DNA of 64,000 nt from Bremia lactucae (lineage: Eukaryota > Oomycota > Peronosporomycetes > Peronosporales > Peronosporaceae), in NCBI RefSeq assembly GCF_004359215.1, contig NC_090628.1, forward strand, positions 1,078,652 through 1,142,651, read 5' to 3'. Within the stretch, counting starts at the first letter, position 1, and each line of letters starts with the position of its first letter. The notes beneath the pieces were generated by a model that ran no database searches, was not told the origin of the DNA, and worked only from the letters and a program-made list of their open reading frames with translations. Below are positions 21,684-30,894 of this stretch, in pieces. The position numbers and the translations under genes are program-made.

Positions 21684-22410
21684 GTGGTAAACAACGGTTA
21701 AGTGCAGCTCACGGTATTCTGAACGCGAATGCTGTCACCCAATCCAAGGTGAAGTCCTCTGTTTTAACGCTACGTGACGTGGCGTCCCCGCTAGCTCAAT
21801 GGGCTGCATAGACGCTGATTGACCCTTCTTCGGGTATGCGAAGTCCTCAAGCCAACTACGCGCCGATTGAATCGGCGCGATTAATTGATGACACGGCTGT
21901 GTCAGAGTTTATACTCCAACGTCAAGCCATCACGAGGTTTGTACGCGATACTCTTCGATCTGCAGTGGATAGACAGAAAGCGAATGCAGACAACGTGGCA
22001 GAAAGAACATGAGTACCTTCAAGAAGGGTGGTCGTGTATTGTTATCGTGGTAAATAACGGTTAAGTGCAGCTCACGGTATTCTGAACGCGAATGCTGTCA
22101 CCTAATCCAAGGTGGAGTCCTCTGTTTTGACGCTACGTGACGTGGCGTCCCCGCTAGCTCAATGGGCTGTATAGACGCTGATTGACCCTTCTTCGGGTAT
22201 GCGAAGTCCTCAAGCCAACTACGCGCCGACTGAATCGGCGCGACCAATTGATGACATGGCTGTGTCAGAGTTTATACTCCAACGTCAAGCCATCACGAGG
22301 TTTGTACGCGATACTTTTCGATCTGCAGTGGATAGACAGAAAGCGAATGCAGACAAACGTGGCAGAAAGAACATGAGTACCTTCAAGAAGGGTGGTCGTG
22401 TATTGTTATC
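21684..22410 (+). repeat. 363-bp tandem duplication in integrase (copy 1)
   Basis: Bases 21684-22046 are repeated at 22047-22410 with few changes, both starting gtggtaaa and ending gtattgttatc. The unit encodes the integrase part from L-M-R-S-P-Q-A-N-Y-A-P to the K-K-G-G-R-V-L-L strand. In interior copy 2 the same duplication begins at 27607 and 27971, but its second unit is cut at 28060. The duplication therefore predates the interior doubling. Confidence 0.85.
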
Positions 22411-22836
22411 TACTGAAGGCCTACGAGATTCTGCAGTAACCAATCTCGGCGCGTGCAAACTCGCGCCACGTTTCATCGGCCCATTCACGGTACTCAAGGC
22501 AATCGACGACACATACACGCTGGACATCCCTTCGTCACTGCGACTTCACCCGACGCTTTACGTCGGGCGGCTCAAGGAGTATCGTCCAGCTACGCTTCAC
22601 GGGTTGGCTCCGTCCTCGGAGTCAAAGGCTCATAGGTCGACCTTCCCTCTCGCCTTGCTCGACGCGCCAGCGACATCGGACGCGGCTGCGTCCCAGTCTG
22701 CGCGTGCCCAAGAACCTGGCGTTCCAGGTTCCGCATCCGTTCAAGCAGCTCGCGGTTCGACTGTCGAATCTCGCTCGCTGTTCTCTCAGCCCGCGCAGCT
22801 CGATCAAGGGCAGCTTCAGCTTCCAGCTGGGCATCG
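22199..22836 (+). pseudogene. Integrase C-terminal domain, copy 1 of element C
   Basis: An open frame gives FILQRQAITRFVRDTFRSAV, RKNMSTFKKGGRVLLSTEGL, CKLAPRFIGPFTVLKAIDDT, then LRLHPTLYVGRLKEYRPA (GPY/F module) and an Ala/Ser/Gln-rich linker. It runs into the 10-N gap, beyond which gag starts again, so the chromodomain is absent from this copy. Confidence 0.85.
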
Positions 22837-22846
22837 NNNNNNNNNN
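22837..22846. other. 10-N assembly gap inside element C
   Basis: The gap joins the integrase linker of interior copy 1 to mid-gag of interior copy 2. A gap of exactly ten Ns is a scaffolding placeholder, so the adjacency is not directly sequenced. Confidence 0.9.
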
Positions 22847-23350
22847 GAAATCAGCGACCCCTGATGGACAGCGTCTCGCCATACACGACTTCATGGCTCG
22901 CGAGCTCGCCGAATCCAATCGGCGAGGTTTAACTCCCTCGCGGACTTCACGGAACGACGCCGTGAAGATGGAGACCTCCGTCTACTCTGGCGAAGGCAAA
23001 GAACGCTTGTCGCTGTCGCGTTGGTTCCGAAAGGTTGACATCGCTATCGCCTCAAGACTTCTCGAGGCTCCTAAAGCGAAGGTCAACTTCCTCCTTTCCG
23101 GCTCACTGGGAAAGCCAAGGAGTGGGCTTTGGGTAAACTCGTTGTAGACGAGTATGCGTTCCACACTCTGGAAGCCATCCAGAGTGATCTTCGACTCGCC
23201 TTCGAGCCGCCACAAGAAGAGAAGTTAGTGCGTTCCAGGTTCCTGTCCTTGAGACAGGGTAAAATGCCATGCGCGACTACGTGCAGATGGCTCGACATCT
23301 GGCGTCGTGCATTGTCACGCATCCCATGGACATGTACACACAAGTGAACG
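22847..23350 (+). pseudogene. gag, copy 2 of element C (N-terminus missing)
   Basis: It starts within gag at the codons for [14 protein letters not shown] and is otherwise near identical to copy 1, with the same frameshift at GSLGK-P-R-S-G. It differs at single bases (for example I-A-S-R-L-L-E-A). A further shift is seen at 23261-23269, after which the frame of the next feature begins. Confidence 0.82.
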
Positions 23351-23853
23351 TGTTTGTCGATGGCATGCGTGAAGGGCAGACTCGCCTATCGCTGGAACGC
23401 GCGGAGCCTGCCACGTTGGAGGAGGCTTTCGCTATCGCCCTCCGTGAGGACTTCAGAGTCACCAAGGCCTACACCAAGCCTTCAGTTGTTACCGCTGTCA
23501 GATCAGCGGGCCCGGAACCTATGGAGATTGATGCAATTGAGTCGTCGGGTGACCGACGACGTGTTACGTCCTACAAGGGCGACGTCCGTAGCGGACGTCA
23601 GATGATCTGCTTTCGATGTCGAAAGCCGGGACATCGCGCGGCTGAATGCCGCGCGCCAGCACCGATGTCGGTGCATGCGACGGACACCCATCATGAGGGA
23701 GGTGCTCCGCCCACTCGTCCAAAAAACGACGAGACCAGTAGGTGCAGGGCGCCCTACTGGTTTGAAGGGAGGTCCGGGTCCACCGGTGGCAGCCCGACCT
23801 TCCAGCCCATCTGTGCTGCGTGCACGGTCAAATGCCACCACTACGAGTGGTGA
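23269..23853 (+). pseudogene. gag C-terminus with CCHC knuckle, copy 2
   Basis: This open frame of 194 codons holds [20 protein letters not shown], the V-F-V-D-G-M-R-E-G-Q-T-R-L-S-L block, ATLEEAFAIALREDF, the G-P-E-P-M-E-I-D-A-I-E motif and the knuckle [15 protein letters not shown]. It overlaps the protease frame by about 180 bases in another phase. Such an overlap could be a programmed gag-pol shift, but given the decay elsewhere a plain indel is as likely. Confidence 0.82.
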
Positions 23854-25438
23854 TTCACGCCTGATTATTGTTAATCTACATGTCGCCGGTATCCAGCGAC
23901 CTCTACGAGCGCTCCTGGATTCAGGAGCGAAAAATAATTTCTTCCGTGAATCTTGCGTGTCAATGCTGCCACCCAGCATCCAGGTCCACGAGGGACCTGG
24001 CCAAGTTGTTGTCAAGCTCGCTGACGGGAAACCACGCCGCGTATCGCGGCGCGAAGTGTCGTTGCCGTACACGTTTGACGGCTTCCGCAGTAACGACAAC
24101 TTCTTGGTGATTGAGATGAATTATGCGTTCGATTGCATCCTGGGCATGCCATGGTTGGCACGCTATAAGCCCCAGATCGACTGGTTAGCCAGATCAGTAA
24201 AACGTCGAAGGAAGTTCGACGTCAGCGAAGTGTTCACCCATCTATTGGTGTCTCCAAGTGATTGGCCGAACGTTACAGTCGTGGATCGTACATACACGAC
24301 ACCGGCGGTGCACAGAGTGAGCGATGGCCCTCTCTGTACCGCTTGTTCCGTGCTCCTACGCACGAGTGACGATGTCTCCTCGCTTTGCAGCGAGGAGTCC
24401 GACGTGGACGTGCAGTGGCTCCCGCGTAATGACGACGCGGACGAGCAGTGGATCCCGCGCGAAGACGACGCGGTCGAACAGAGGTTCCCGCATGAGAGAG
24501 CAGGGGTCGAACAGGTGTTCCCACCTGCACCCATTGTGGTCGAGCAGAGGCTCCCACAAGGGCAAGATGTGGCCGAGCAGGGGCTCGCCACCGAGTGTGA
24601 CGTGGATGGACAAGAGTCCCCTCGTGCGAACATGATGGTCGAACAGAGGTTCCCACATGAGCAAGACGGGGTCGAGCAGGGGCTCCCGCATCATGCGTCG
24701 ACGGACGAGTATGGGCTACTCCCGTCGCGCGATTTCGACGTCCTGGATGAGGACATCCAGCGTCTAGAGGGGGGTGCAGATTTAACACCTGACTGCGGTT
24801 CGCCAGCTTCGAGCATAGACTCGAAGCACGATGGGGACGCAAGCTACGAGAACTCAGCGTTGGAATGTGAATGTGTCCACGCTATTGTGTACGTGGACGG
24901 GAGTCCACAAAGGCGCCAATACATTGAGGTCACGAGTCCACCTCGCGACGCGTCGTCGATTACGAGCCTTCCAGGACTATCCTGGAAGCATTTTCTACGC
25001 GACCTCAAGGGAGGCACAGTGGAACAAGTATGTCTGGTCACCAACGAGGTGACCTATGATCCGAATGAGGAGCGAATGACGCGCCCTCGAAGAGCTGAAC
25101 AAAAGTCAGCGCGCGAAGAAAGATTTGCGTCGCAATCTTGGGAGGCTCCGCGCGAGTCTGGTAACCCTGTCTATGACATTGCTCGAGAGTACGCAGACGT
25201 TTTCCCGGAGAAGATTCCGGCTAAACTTCCTGCTGATCGTGGTGTTCGACACGAGATTGATCTCGTGCCAGGATCGAAATATTGTGTGACACGCCAGTGG
25301 CCGTTGCCTCGAGACCAAGTCGAGGCTATTGATGCATTCTTTGAAGGTCGTCGCAAGGCCGGTCATGTGCGTGAGAGTGTCTCACCCCACTCGAGTCCAA
25401 CCTTCTGCGTGAAGAAGGCTACGGGGGCTGGCGTATAG
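23675..25438 (+). CDS. Protease-linker-RT N-terminus of element C (longest open frame in the window)
   Basis: 587 open codons. In order: a Pro/Arg-rich start; the retropepsin core with [12 protein letters not shown] (about residue 85), [20 protein letters not shown] and [11 protein letters not shown] (to about 175); the acidic 14-residue repeat region (about 245-350); the P-Q-R-R-Q-Y-I-E-V segment; [20 protein letters not shown]; and the RT entry [20 protein letters not shown] to FCVKKATG. It ends because one extra G shifts the frame just before the RT motif G-W-R-I-V-H-A. The start codon shown is only the first ATG of an internal frame. Protease catalytic residues are all present. Confidence 0.8.
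   Translation: MRRTPIMREVLRPLVQKTTRPVGAGRPTGLKGGPGPPVAARPSSPSVLRARSNATTTSGDSRLIIVNLHVAGIQRPLRALLDSGAKNNFFRESCVSMLPPSIQVHEGPGQVVVKLADGKPRRVSRREVSLPYTFDGFRSNDNFLVIEMNYAFDCILGMPWLARYKPQIDWLARSVKRRRKFDVSEVFTHLLVSPSDWPNVTVVDRTYTTPAVHRVSDGPLCTACSVLLRTSDDVSSLCSEESDVDVQWLPRNDDADEQWIPREDDAVEQRFPHERAGVEQVFPPAPIVVEQRLPQGQDVAEQGLATECDVDGQESPRANMMVEQRFPHEQDGVEQGLPHHASTDEYGLLPSRDFDVLDEDIQRLEGGADLTPDCGSPASSIDSKHDGDASYENSALECECVHAIVYVDGSPQRRQYIEVTSPPRDASSITSLPGLSWKHFLRDLKGGTVEQVCLVTNEVTYDPNEERMTRPRRAEQKSAREERFASQSWEAPRESGNPVYDIAREYADVFPEKIPAKLPADRGVRHEIDLVPGSKYCVTRQWPLPRDQVEAIDAFFEGRRKAGHVRESVSPHSSPTFCVKKATGAGV
24408..24705 (+). repeat. Degenerate 42-bp repeats, copy 2
   Basis: The same array as 18470-18775, here fully in frame: [55 protein letters not shown] and two W-x-P-R-x-D-D-A units before them. 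Confidence 0.8.
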
Positions 25439-25990
25439 TGCATGCGTTTAACAAGCTAAACGATGCCACTATTCCTGCCCAAACGCCTATCCCCAGGAAA
25501 CACATGGTTCTAAACTCCATGTCAGGTAGCGTCATCTTCAGCGCCATCGATCTGACCGATGGCTTCTACTAGATCTTGATGCGACAGAGTGACATACCAC
25601 TCACTGCGGTGAGTACCCCGAGTGGTATGCTATGGGAGTGGCTGGTGATGCCACAAGGATTAAAGAACGCACCAGCCACTTTCAATCGCATGGTATCTCA
25701 AGTGTTGAGACCGCTTCGAGACTTTGCTCCTAGCTACTTCGATGACATTTTTGTCCACAATCGCGCTGAGGGCAACCTCAGTGCTGTTCAAATTCACCTT
25801 CAACACCTGAAGCAGGTGTTTAAGTCATGCGGGATAACAAGTTATATGCACACTTGAAAAAGTTTGTATTCTGTGCACCGGAGATTCCGGTGCTGGGTTG
25901 CTACGTGAGTAATCGGGAGTTCGAGCCGATCCAGAGAAGGTGTCGTCAATATGTTCTTGGCCCACACCCAAGAATCCTACGGAGTTGCGT
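25439..25990 (+). pseudogene. Reverse transcriptase palm, copy 2 of element C
   Basis: Frame 25576-25857 reads SDIPLTAVSTPSGMLWEWLV, MPQGLKNAPATFNRMVSQVL and SYFDDIFVHNRAEGNLSAVQ, including the F-D-D catalytic pair. It is preceded by the same in-frame TAG after D-G-F-Y as copy 1 and followed by a shift near 25850, so RT is split in three. Confidence 0.85.
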
Positions 25991-26019
25991 CAATGGCTCG
26001 GTCTAGCTAGTTACTGCAT

Positions 26020-26589
26020 AAGTACAAAGATTACCCGGTTCTATACAGCCTCTGTCGTTACTTCTGAAGAAAGACGCCACGTGGTCGTGGCGTCCCGAGC
26101 ATCAAGCTGCCTTTGACGCAGTGAAGAAGAGCCTGGCGTCAGCGCCAGTGTTGGTACTCCCTGACGACACCAAGCCGTTTCAATGCAAGTGACTTTGCAA
26201 TTGGTTGCGCCCTCATGCAGTTTGATCATGAGGGCCGTGAAAGAGTCGTGAGTTACCAATCACGACAGATGAAGCCGGCGGAGAAGAACTATCCGGTCCA
26301 CGATAAGGAGCTATTAGCTATGCGCTACGCACTCATCAAGTTTCGTGTCCACCTACTGGGCGAACGCACGTTCGCTCTGTACACTGATCATGCATCGCTT
26401 CGTACTGCGATGAAGAGCCCACACCTGTCACACTGGATGGCACGGTGGCTCTCTTTCTTCTCCGAGTACAACTTCGTCGTGCACTACAAGCCAGACAAGA
26501 CTAACATTCTTGCTGACGCACTGTCACGACATCCAGATTATGATCCTCGTATGGTACTGAGTCGTCAGGCAACTGACGACGACGATTAA
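26020..26589 (+). pseudogene. RNase H, copy 2 of element C
   Basis: Frame 26215-26589 carries KELLAMRYALIKFRVHLL, LYTDHASLRTAMKSPHLS and LADALSRHPDYDPRM. As in copy 1 the first motif is separated by a frameshift after F-Q-C-K. The connection domain upstream (25990-26060) has additional deletions that copy 1 lacks (leucine-histidine-lysine-tyrosine block shortened). Confidence 0.83.
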
Positions 26590-26639
26590 GACGATCGATG
26601 TGCGACGTGTGTGTCGTTGAATCTAACTCGGGTCACTCC

Positions 26640-27606
26640 CGAGTTATGCCTTTTCGATGAAATCGTCGCGGCTTACGCGAACGATCCAGATGACGCGGAC
26701 ATTATTGCCTATCTGCGCGCTCCCAGTGATGCTGTACTGGGAGCTCTTTCGCGAACGAAGCGTGAACACTAAACGATACAGTATGGATGGTGATTTGCTG
26801 CTATACAGCACCGATAATTCGACGCACCTCGAACGGTGATTGCGAATGACTTGGATTTGCGTGCTCGTATCATCCACGAGTACCATGATGCCCCAATTAG
26901 CGGTCATCTGGGCCGCGAAAAGACACGCGCTGCTGTCTCACGTGACTTCTTCTGGCCCCACATGTACAAGTGGGTTCGAAACTGGATTCGCACCTGCGAA
27001 CTATGTCAGCGAGTGAAGCCATCTTCATCGTCGCAGGCACCCCTGCGACCTCTGCCGATTGCATCTGGGGCTTGGCGCTCGGTTTCAATGGACTTTATCT
27101 TCGGGCTTGCACCCGATGGCCAAGACTGAACGGGTATTCGGGTCTTTGTGGACAGATTTAGCAAAATGACACATCTGGTGCCTGTTCATGCAACGATCAC
27201 CGCGGCTGAGACGCGGTGCACTTCATGACGCCGTGTTTCGCCATCACGGTCTACCAGACAACATAGTCTCGGACCGTGATCCTCGTTTCACATCGGCGTC
27301 TTAGACGTCATTGTTCGAGTTGCTTGGCCCGAAGCTGCAAATGTCGACAGCAGCCCATCCGGAAAGGATGGGCAAACAGAGAGGGTTAATCGGGTCCTCG
27401 AAGATGTTCTTCGAAGTTACGCTACTTCCTTTACGAGTTGGAGTGCATTTTTGCCACTCGCGGAGTTTGCACTCAACAACACGGTTCACGCGTCAACGGG
27501 GTTGACGCCATTTTTTGCAAATTCGGCCCGTCATCCTCGTGTACCTACTCTTCTTGCCGTGGGTCAACCCACGACTCTTCGTGGCTCCACTCTGGCGGGG
27601 GTGATA
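26640..27606 (+). pseudogene. Integrase, copy 2 of element C
   Basis: 26836-27129 holds the H-E-Y-H-D-A-P-I-S-G-H / C-E-L-C zinc module and then G-A-W-R-S-V-S-M-D-F-I-F-G-L with the first catalytic Asp in one frame, better preserved than copy 1. The rest of the core is frameshifted: I-V-S-D-R-D-P-R and the E-R-x-N-R block are recognisable near 27265 and 27385. Confidence 0.82.
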
Positions 27607-27741
27607 GTGGTAAACAACGGTTAAGTGCAGCTCACGGTATTCTGAACGCGAATGCTGTCACCCAATCCAAGGTGAAGTCCTCTGTTTTAACGCTACGTGA
27701 CGTGGCGTCCCCGCTAGCTCAATGGGCTGCATAGACGCTGA

Positions 27742-27977
27742 TTGACCCTTCTTCGGGTATGCGAAGACCTCAAGTCAACTACGCGCCGATTGAATCGGCG
27801 CGACCAGTTGATGACATGGCTGTGTCAGAGTTTATACTCCAACGTCAAGCCATCACGAGGTTTGTACGCGATACTCTTCGATCTGCAGTGGATAGACAGA
27901 AAGCGAATGCAGACAAACGTGGCAGAAAGAACATGAGTACCTTCAAGAAGGGTGGTCGTGTATTGTTATCGTGGTAA
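27742..27977 (+). pseudogene. Integrase C-terminal entry, copy 2
   Basis: 27759-27977 reads AVSEFILQRQAITRFVRDTL and KNMSTFKKGGRVLLS, then a stop where the 363-bp duplication restarts. Against copy 1, about 475 bp including the G-P-F-x-V-L module are deleted at 28060. Confidence 0.8.
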
Positions 27978-28021
27978 ACAACGGTTAAGTGCAGCTCACG
28001 GTATTCTGAACGCGAATGCTG

Positions 28022-28363
28022 TCACCCAATCCAAGGTGGAGTCCTCTGTTTTGACGCTACCTCCGTCCTCGGAGTCAAAGGCTCATAGGTCGACCTTCCC
28101 TCTCGCCTTGCTCGACGCGCCAGCGACATCGGACGCGGCTGCGTCCCAGTCTGCGCGTGCCCAAGAACCTGGCGTTCCAGGTTCCGCATCCGTCCAAGCA
28201 GCTCGCGGTTCGACTGTCGAATCTCGCTCGATGTTCTCTCAGCCCGCGCAGCTCGATCAAGGGCAGCTTCAGCTTCCAGCTGGGCATCGGCAGCCTTGTT
28301 CACAGCCGCATCTACATCGTCCTGGGCAACCAGGACGCCAGCATTACCATCGCGAGGGTCCAC
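28022..28363 (-). other. Antisense coiled-coil frame opposite the element C linker
   Basis: On the strand opposite pol, 114 codons stay open and read as an Ala/Glu/Arg-rich heptad-type helix (VDAAVNKAADAQLEAEAALD, then RAARAERTSSEIRQSNRELL and GRMRNLERQVL) followed by a basic tail (A-R-R-A-R-R-E-G-R). Antisense codon position 1 lies opposite sense position 1. It could be a by-product of the sense Gln/Pro-rich linker. The comparable frame in family A (56542-56928) makes that less certain. No function assigned. Confidence 0.4.
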
Positions 28364-28735
28364 CGCCGCTTGTGGACGCGGAAGGTCAGAAGCGATGGAT
28401 CGTGGAACGTTTTCGGGTCACGAGGACCCAAGTTGCAAAACGACATCGTCGCGACTCCATGCGCGCGCGGTTCCAACCGCGCGCAAGTATCGTGTACGTT
28501 GGCTCGGGTTTCCACCCGAGCAGGATACGTGAGAACTGCGCTCTTCGCTCCTTCGAGACGTTCCAGACGTCGTTCGGGCATACGAGTCCGTGCATACGCT
28601 TGGTTCAGATTTGGTCGACCACCTGAGTGTTCTCGCGGTGAGCGAAGACGAGACGTACGACTACTGTGTCGTGGTGAAGCGTCACCACGACTACGAGACC
28701 AATAGCGATTGCGAGAATGTCGTGGTGTAACATCA
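28061..28735 (+). pseudogene. Linker and chromodomain of element C
   Basis: The frame reads a Gln/Pro/His-rich linker (P-C-S-Q-P-H-L-H-R-P-G-Q), then PPPLVDAEGQKRWIVERF (28355-28410). After a one-base shift near 28485 it reads K-Y-R-V-R-W-L-G-F-P-P-E-Q-D-T-W-E and R-D-V-P-D-V-V-R-A-Y-E-S-V. This is a chromodomain at the end of integrase, a mark of chromoviruses. Further codons to the stop at 28728 are acidic, then mixed. Only interior copy 2 carries it. Confidence 0.8.
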
Positions 28736-28773
28736 CCACGACGAAGAGAGGAGAGCGACGACGAGAACGTCAT
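28312..28773 (-). other. Antisense frame opposite the element C chromodomain, Arg/Ser-rich start
   Basis: 153 open codons begin with an Arg/Ser-rich stretch (S-R-N-R-Y-W-S-R-S-R-G-D-A-S-P-R-H-S-S, S-P-R-E-H-S-G) and continue opposite the chromodomain. It lies one frame away from the next antisense frame upstream and could have been joined to it before an indel. RS-type tails bind RNA or splicing proteins in other contexts; here that is only a resemblance. Confidence 0.4.
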
Positions 28774-28885
28774 GGTGAACGTGTGTCACCACGACCACGC
28801 GAACGAGAACGTCGTGGCGAGCGCGTGGCACCACGACCCCGAGAACGCGAGTGGTGTCGCCAGCGTGCCGCGCCACGATTAACCG
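28740..28885. repeat. Degenerate 45-bp repeats, Arg-rich on both strands
   Basis: About three units with the core gaacgtcgtggcgagcgcgt. The plus strand reads E-R-R-G-E-R-V-A-P-R-P-R-E-R-E and the minus strand S-R-S-R-G-R-G-A-T-R-S-P-R-R, so either strand yields a basic repeat. It lies just after the chromodomain stop. Confidence 0.75.
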
Positions 28886-29462
28886 CGGTTTTGTGCTCTA
28901 TCAAGCTGCGCTCATACCGTCCGATCCAGAGCTGTTCATAGTCGCTGAGTGGATACCCGGCGACGTGTCGTTGCCAAGTTTCGCGAGTTGAACGAGGCAT
29001 CGAGTCACAGGAGTAAGATTCGTGCACGTGAACGTAGCAGAGTCGATCTATGTTCCATGCGTTCTCGCATATTTTCTCGCGCAGCACACCGACTGAGTGT
29101 TAGGCGTGGATATCTTCGCGATTAGCAAGCCACTGCTGAAAGCTCCTTCCGTGTTGAAGCATCCGGTTCCACCGCCTTATGAACGCGCACCGAGAACGCT
29201 GGAGCGACTCGTACGAGATGCCATCAAGACTCTTCCCGCGTAATCCACGGAAATGCCGGAAGTAATCCTGCATCGTTTCAAGAGAGTCCGGAGCTTGAGC
29301 TCCGGACAAGTCGTATAGCGCCCAAGGGATTAGGTGCTGATCCATCACGTGGTCTATCGAACTCCCGCTGATAGTGCGCGGGAGTGCTGTGGTGATGGCG
29401 TTCGCGGCCTCAGTCATCGTTGGGTTTGAGCGGCCGTTAGGGTCTTGTAGTTGAGCACTCAC
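28770..29462 (-). pseudogene. Antisense frame between chromodomain and 3' LTR of element C
   Basis: One minus-strand frame is open from inside the 3' LTR (about 29545) to 28770 except for a single TAA at 29102-29100. The first ATG is at 29417, 78 bp from the LTR (an in-frame GTG lies at 29462). It reads MTEAANAITTALPRTISG, DQHLIPWALYDLSGAQAPDS, RCAFIRRWNRMLQHGRSF and QQWLANREDIHA, the stop, then Y-P-L-S-D-Y-E-Q-L-W-I-G-R-Y-E-R and a basic R-S-R-G-R-G tail. I do not recognise the family. A homologous piece lies at 37793-37611. Candidate antisense gene. Confidence 0.55.
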
Positions 29463-29481
29463 GGTGTGTGAGTGCTGTCTT

Positions 29482-29494
29482 GAGAAGGGGGTGA
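29482..29494 (+). promoter_or_regulatory. Polypurine tract of element C
   Basis: tgagaagggggtga directly precedes the TG of the 3' LTR. A1 has aaggagggggtga at the same place. Confidence 0.78.
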
Positions 29495-29818
29495 TGTAAT
29501 GGGCCGCCCCGTTACATAAGTAGTTTCGATTAAGTTTGCATGTTACTTAAGTAGGGGTGCTACTTTCGAGGTAGAGAAAGTAGCACGTCGTATTTTAGCT
29601 GGTTTAATGGGCTCAGTCCCATTATTAGCCAGTAAGATATAGGCACGTAGATTGAGTGGTTCCCATGAGTCCAAGGGAACCATTCGCACTTAGGATGATT
29701 AAAGGACAAAATATAAAACCGAGTTAAAAATACAAACACCTAAGACTTGGGCTTTGAGGCTTCCTCAAAGCGTTAGAAATAGTGTAAGCTAAGTACGGGT
29801 TGTTCTAGCCCCGTTACA
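29495..29818 (+). repeat. LTR type C, 3' LTR
   Basis: Starts TGTAATGGGCC, ends CCCCGTTACA; the partner of 16415-16739. The right target flank atttc follows at once and A1 integrase resumes. Confidence 0.92.
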
Positions 29819-30200
29819 ATTTCGCTACAGTACCAGAGTTTATCACGGCTCCAGGCTGTGCCCTGACACGTTATTCCGACTCCACGGTTTAGCCCGTGAA
29901 CTGGTGTCCGATGGAGATCCACGGCTCACCGCGGAGTTTTGACAATCCGTGTTCCGATCTCTCGGAACACGGCTGGCTATGTCAGCTTCTGATCATCCGG
30001 AGACAGATGGTTAAACGGAACGCGTTAATTGCGTTCTCGAAGAGATGCTTCGAGGTTTCGTACCCCCCCCCACCTCCCGATCCAACGTATCTGATTTGGA
30101 GCGAGTTCGACCGATGGTCGAATTCGCCATTAACAATTCGGTGCATGCGTCTACACCGCATACCAACCCAATAAAAGGGGTTATCTAGTTTAAGGGAGAG
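29819..30200 (+). pseudogene. Integrase core of A1 (continued after element C)
   Basis: The text continues the sentence cut at 16414: A-V-P-E-F-I-T-A-P-G-C-A, then a G-L-x-R-E-L-V-S-D-G-D-P-R-L-like stretch (second catalytic region), M-S-A-S-D-H-P-E-T-D-G and V-L-E-E-M-L-R-G-F (third), and F-A-I-N-N-S-V-H-A-S-T. A run of nine Cs at 30063-30072 marks one of the frameshifts. Confidence 0.8.
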
Positions 30201-30377
30201 GGTGGAACTGCACGAGAAAAACCAATAATCATCACGCGTCGAAGTTACCGACGGCGCGAATGATATCGAAGCAATCCACATTGAAAGAGAGAAACTAAGC
30301 AGTAGTGAAGACACTAGTGTTCCTAACAAAATATACATACCAGTGAGTAAACTCTCGCTGAAGCAGAGAAAGATCTC

Positions 30378-30720
30378 ATGGCAGTGCGCACAAAGCGCAC
30401 TAAAAAAGACAAAGCAAGTAAGTCAGCAGAGGAATTTCTGCTGGCTCGAGTATCAGTAATCTCTTTCGTACAGGATTCCATGTCTAACGCGGTGGACCGT
30501 CAGAAATGGAACGCAGAAAAACATGGAAGAGCAAACGTTCCTTTAGTACTACTCTCTACGGTAAACTTGCCTAAGCGATTAGTCACTAATGTGGGTAGCA
30601 TTAAACAACTACCCAAAATCATTGGGCCTTTCCGTGTACTGCATCGCATAGGCCATGCGTACACAATAGAACTGCCACGTAGGATGTGAACGCATCCTAC
30701 GTTTTACGTTAGTCGGCTCT
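30378..30720 (+). pseudogene. Integrase C-terminal domain of A1
   Basis: The 103-codon frame reads SKSAEEFLLARVSVISFVQD, SNAVDRQKWNAEKHGRANVP, LLSTVNLPKRLVTNVGSIKQ and LPKIIGPFRVLHRIGHAYTI, then a stop where A2 reads R-M-R-T-H-P-T-F-Y-V-G-R-L. This is the GPY/F module. A short deletion after A-N-V removes about 10 residues relative to typical copies. Confidence 0.85.
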
Positions 30721-30894
30721 ACCCGTACCATCAGTACGCGGCTTCTTCCGAGGACGGATTTGACCACCCTTTTCAAGAATCCCCAAAAGATTCTTGTGGT
30801 CTCGAACCAGATTATCATGTTGAACCTGAAGTTTCTCATGCCGGTTCCAAATATCCTCGAAACTGCGATGAGCTGACGACAGCTCATCACGAAC

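Larger units (their letters stand above)
16415..29818 (+). mobile_element. Family C Ty3/Gypsy chromovirus with duplicated interior
   Basis: LTRs at 16415-16739 and 29495-29818 bracket a complete gene order. The interior is present twice (16921-22836 and 22850-28286) with 10 Ns between. Flanks atttt and atttc fit a 5-bp target duplication in the A1 integrase. Both interior copies share several defects, including an in-frame stop after D-G-F-Y in RT and an extra base before the RT G-W-R motif. They therefore come from one defective template, not from two insertions. Confidence 0.9.

Noticed and set aside
23675..23853. Overlap of gag and protease frames in element C as a programmed frameshift
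   Set aside because: No clear slippery site with a following stem was found by eye, and copy 1 has other indels here; plain decay cannot be excluded, so it is not listed as a recoding signal.
24163..24842. Long Ser/Cys-rich and Arg/Pro-rich minus-strand frames (also 18234-18727)
   Set aside because: They are the complement of the 42-bp acidic repeats; periodic sequence gives open frames on both strands. Unlike the post-pol antisense frames they lie inside a well-conserved sense repeat.
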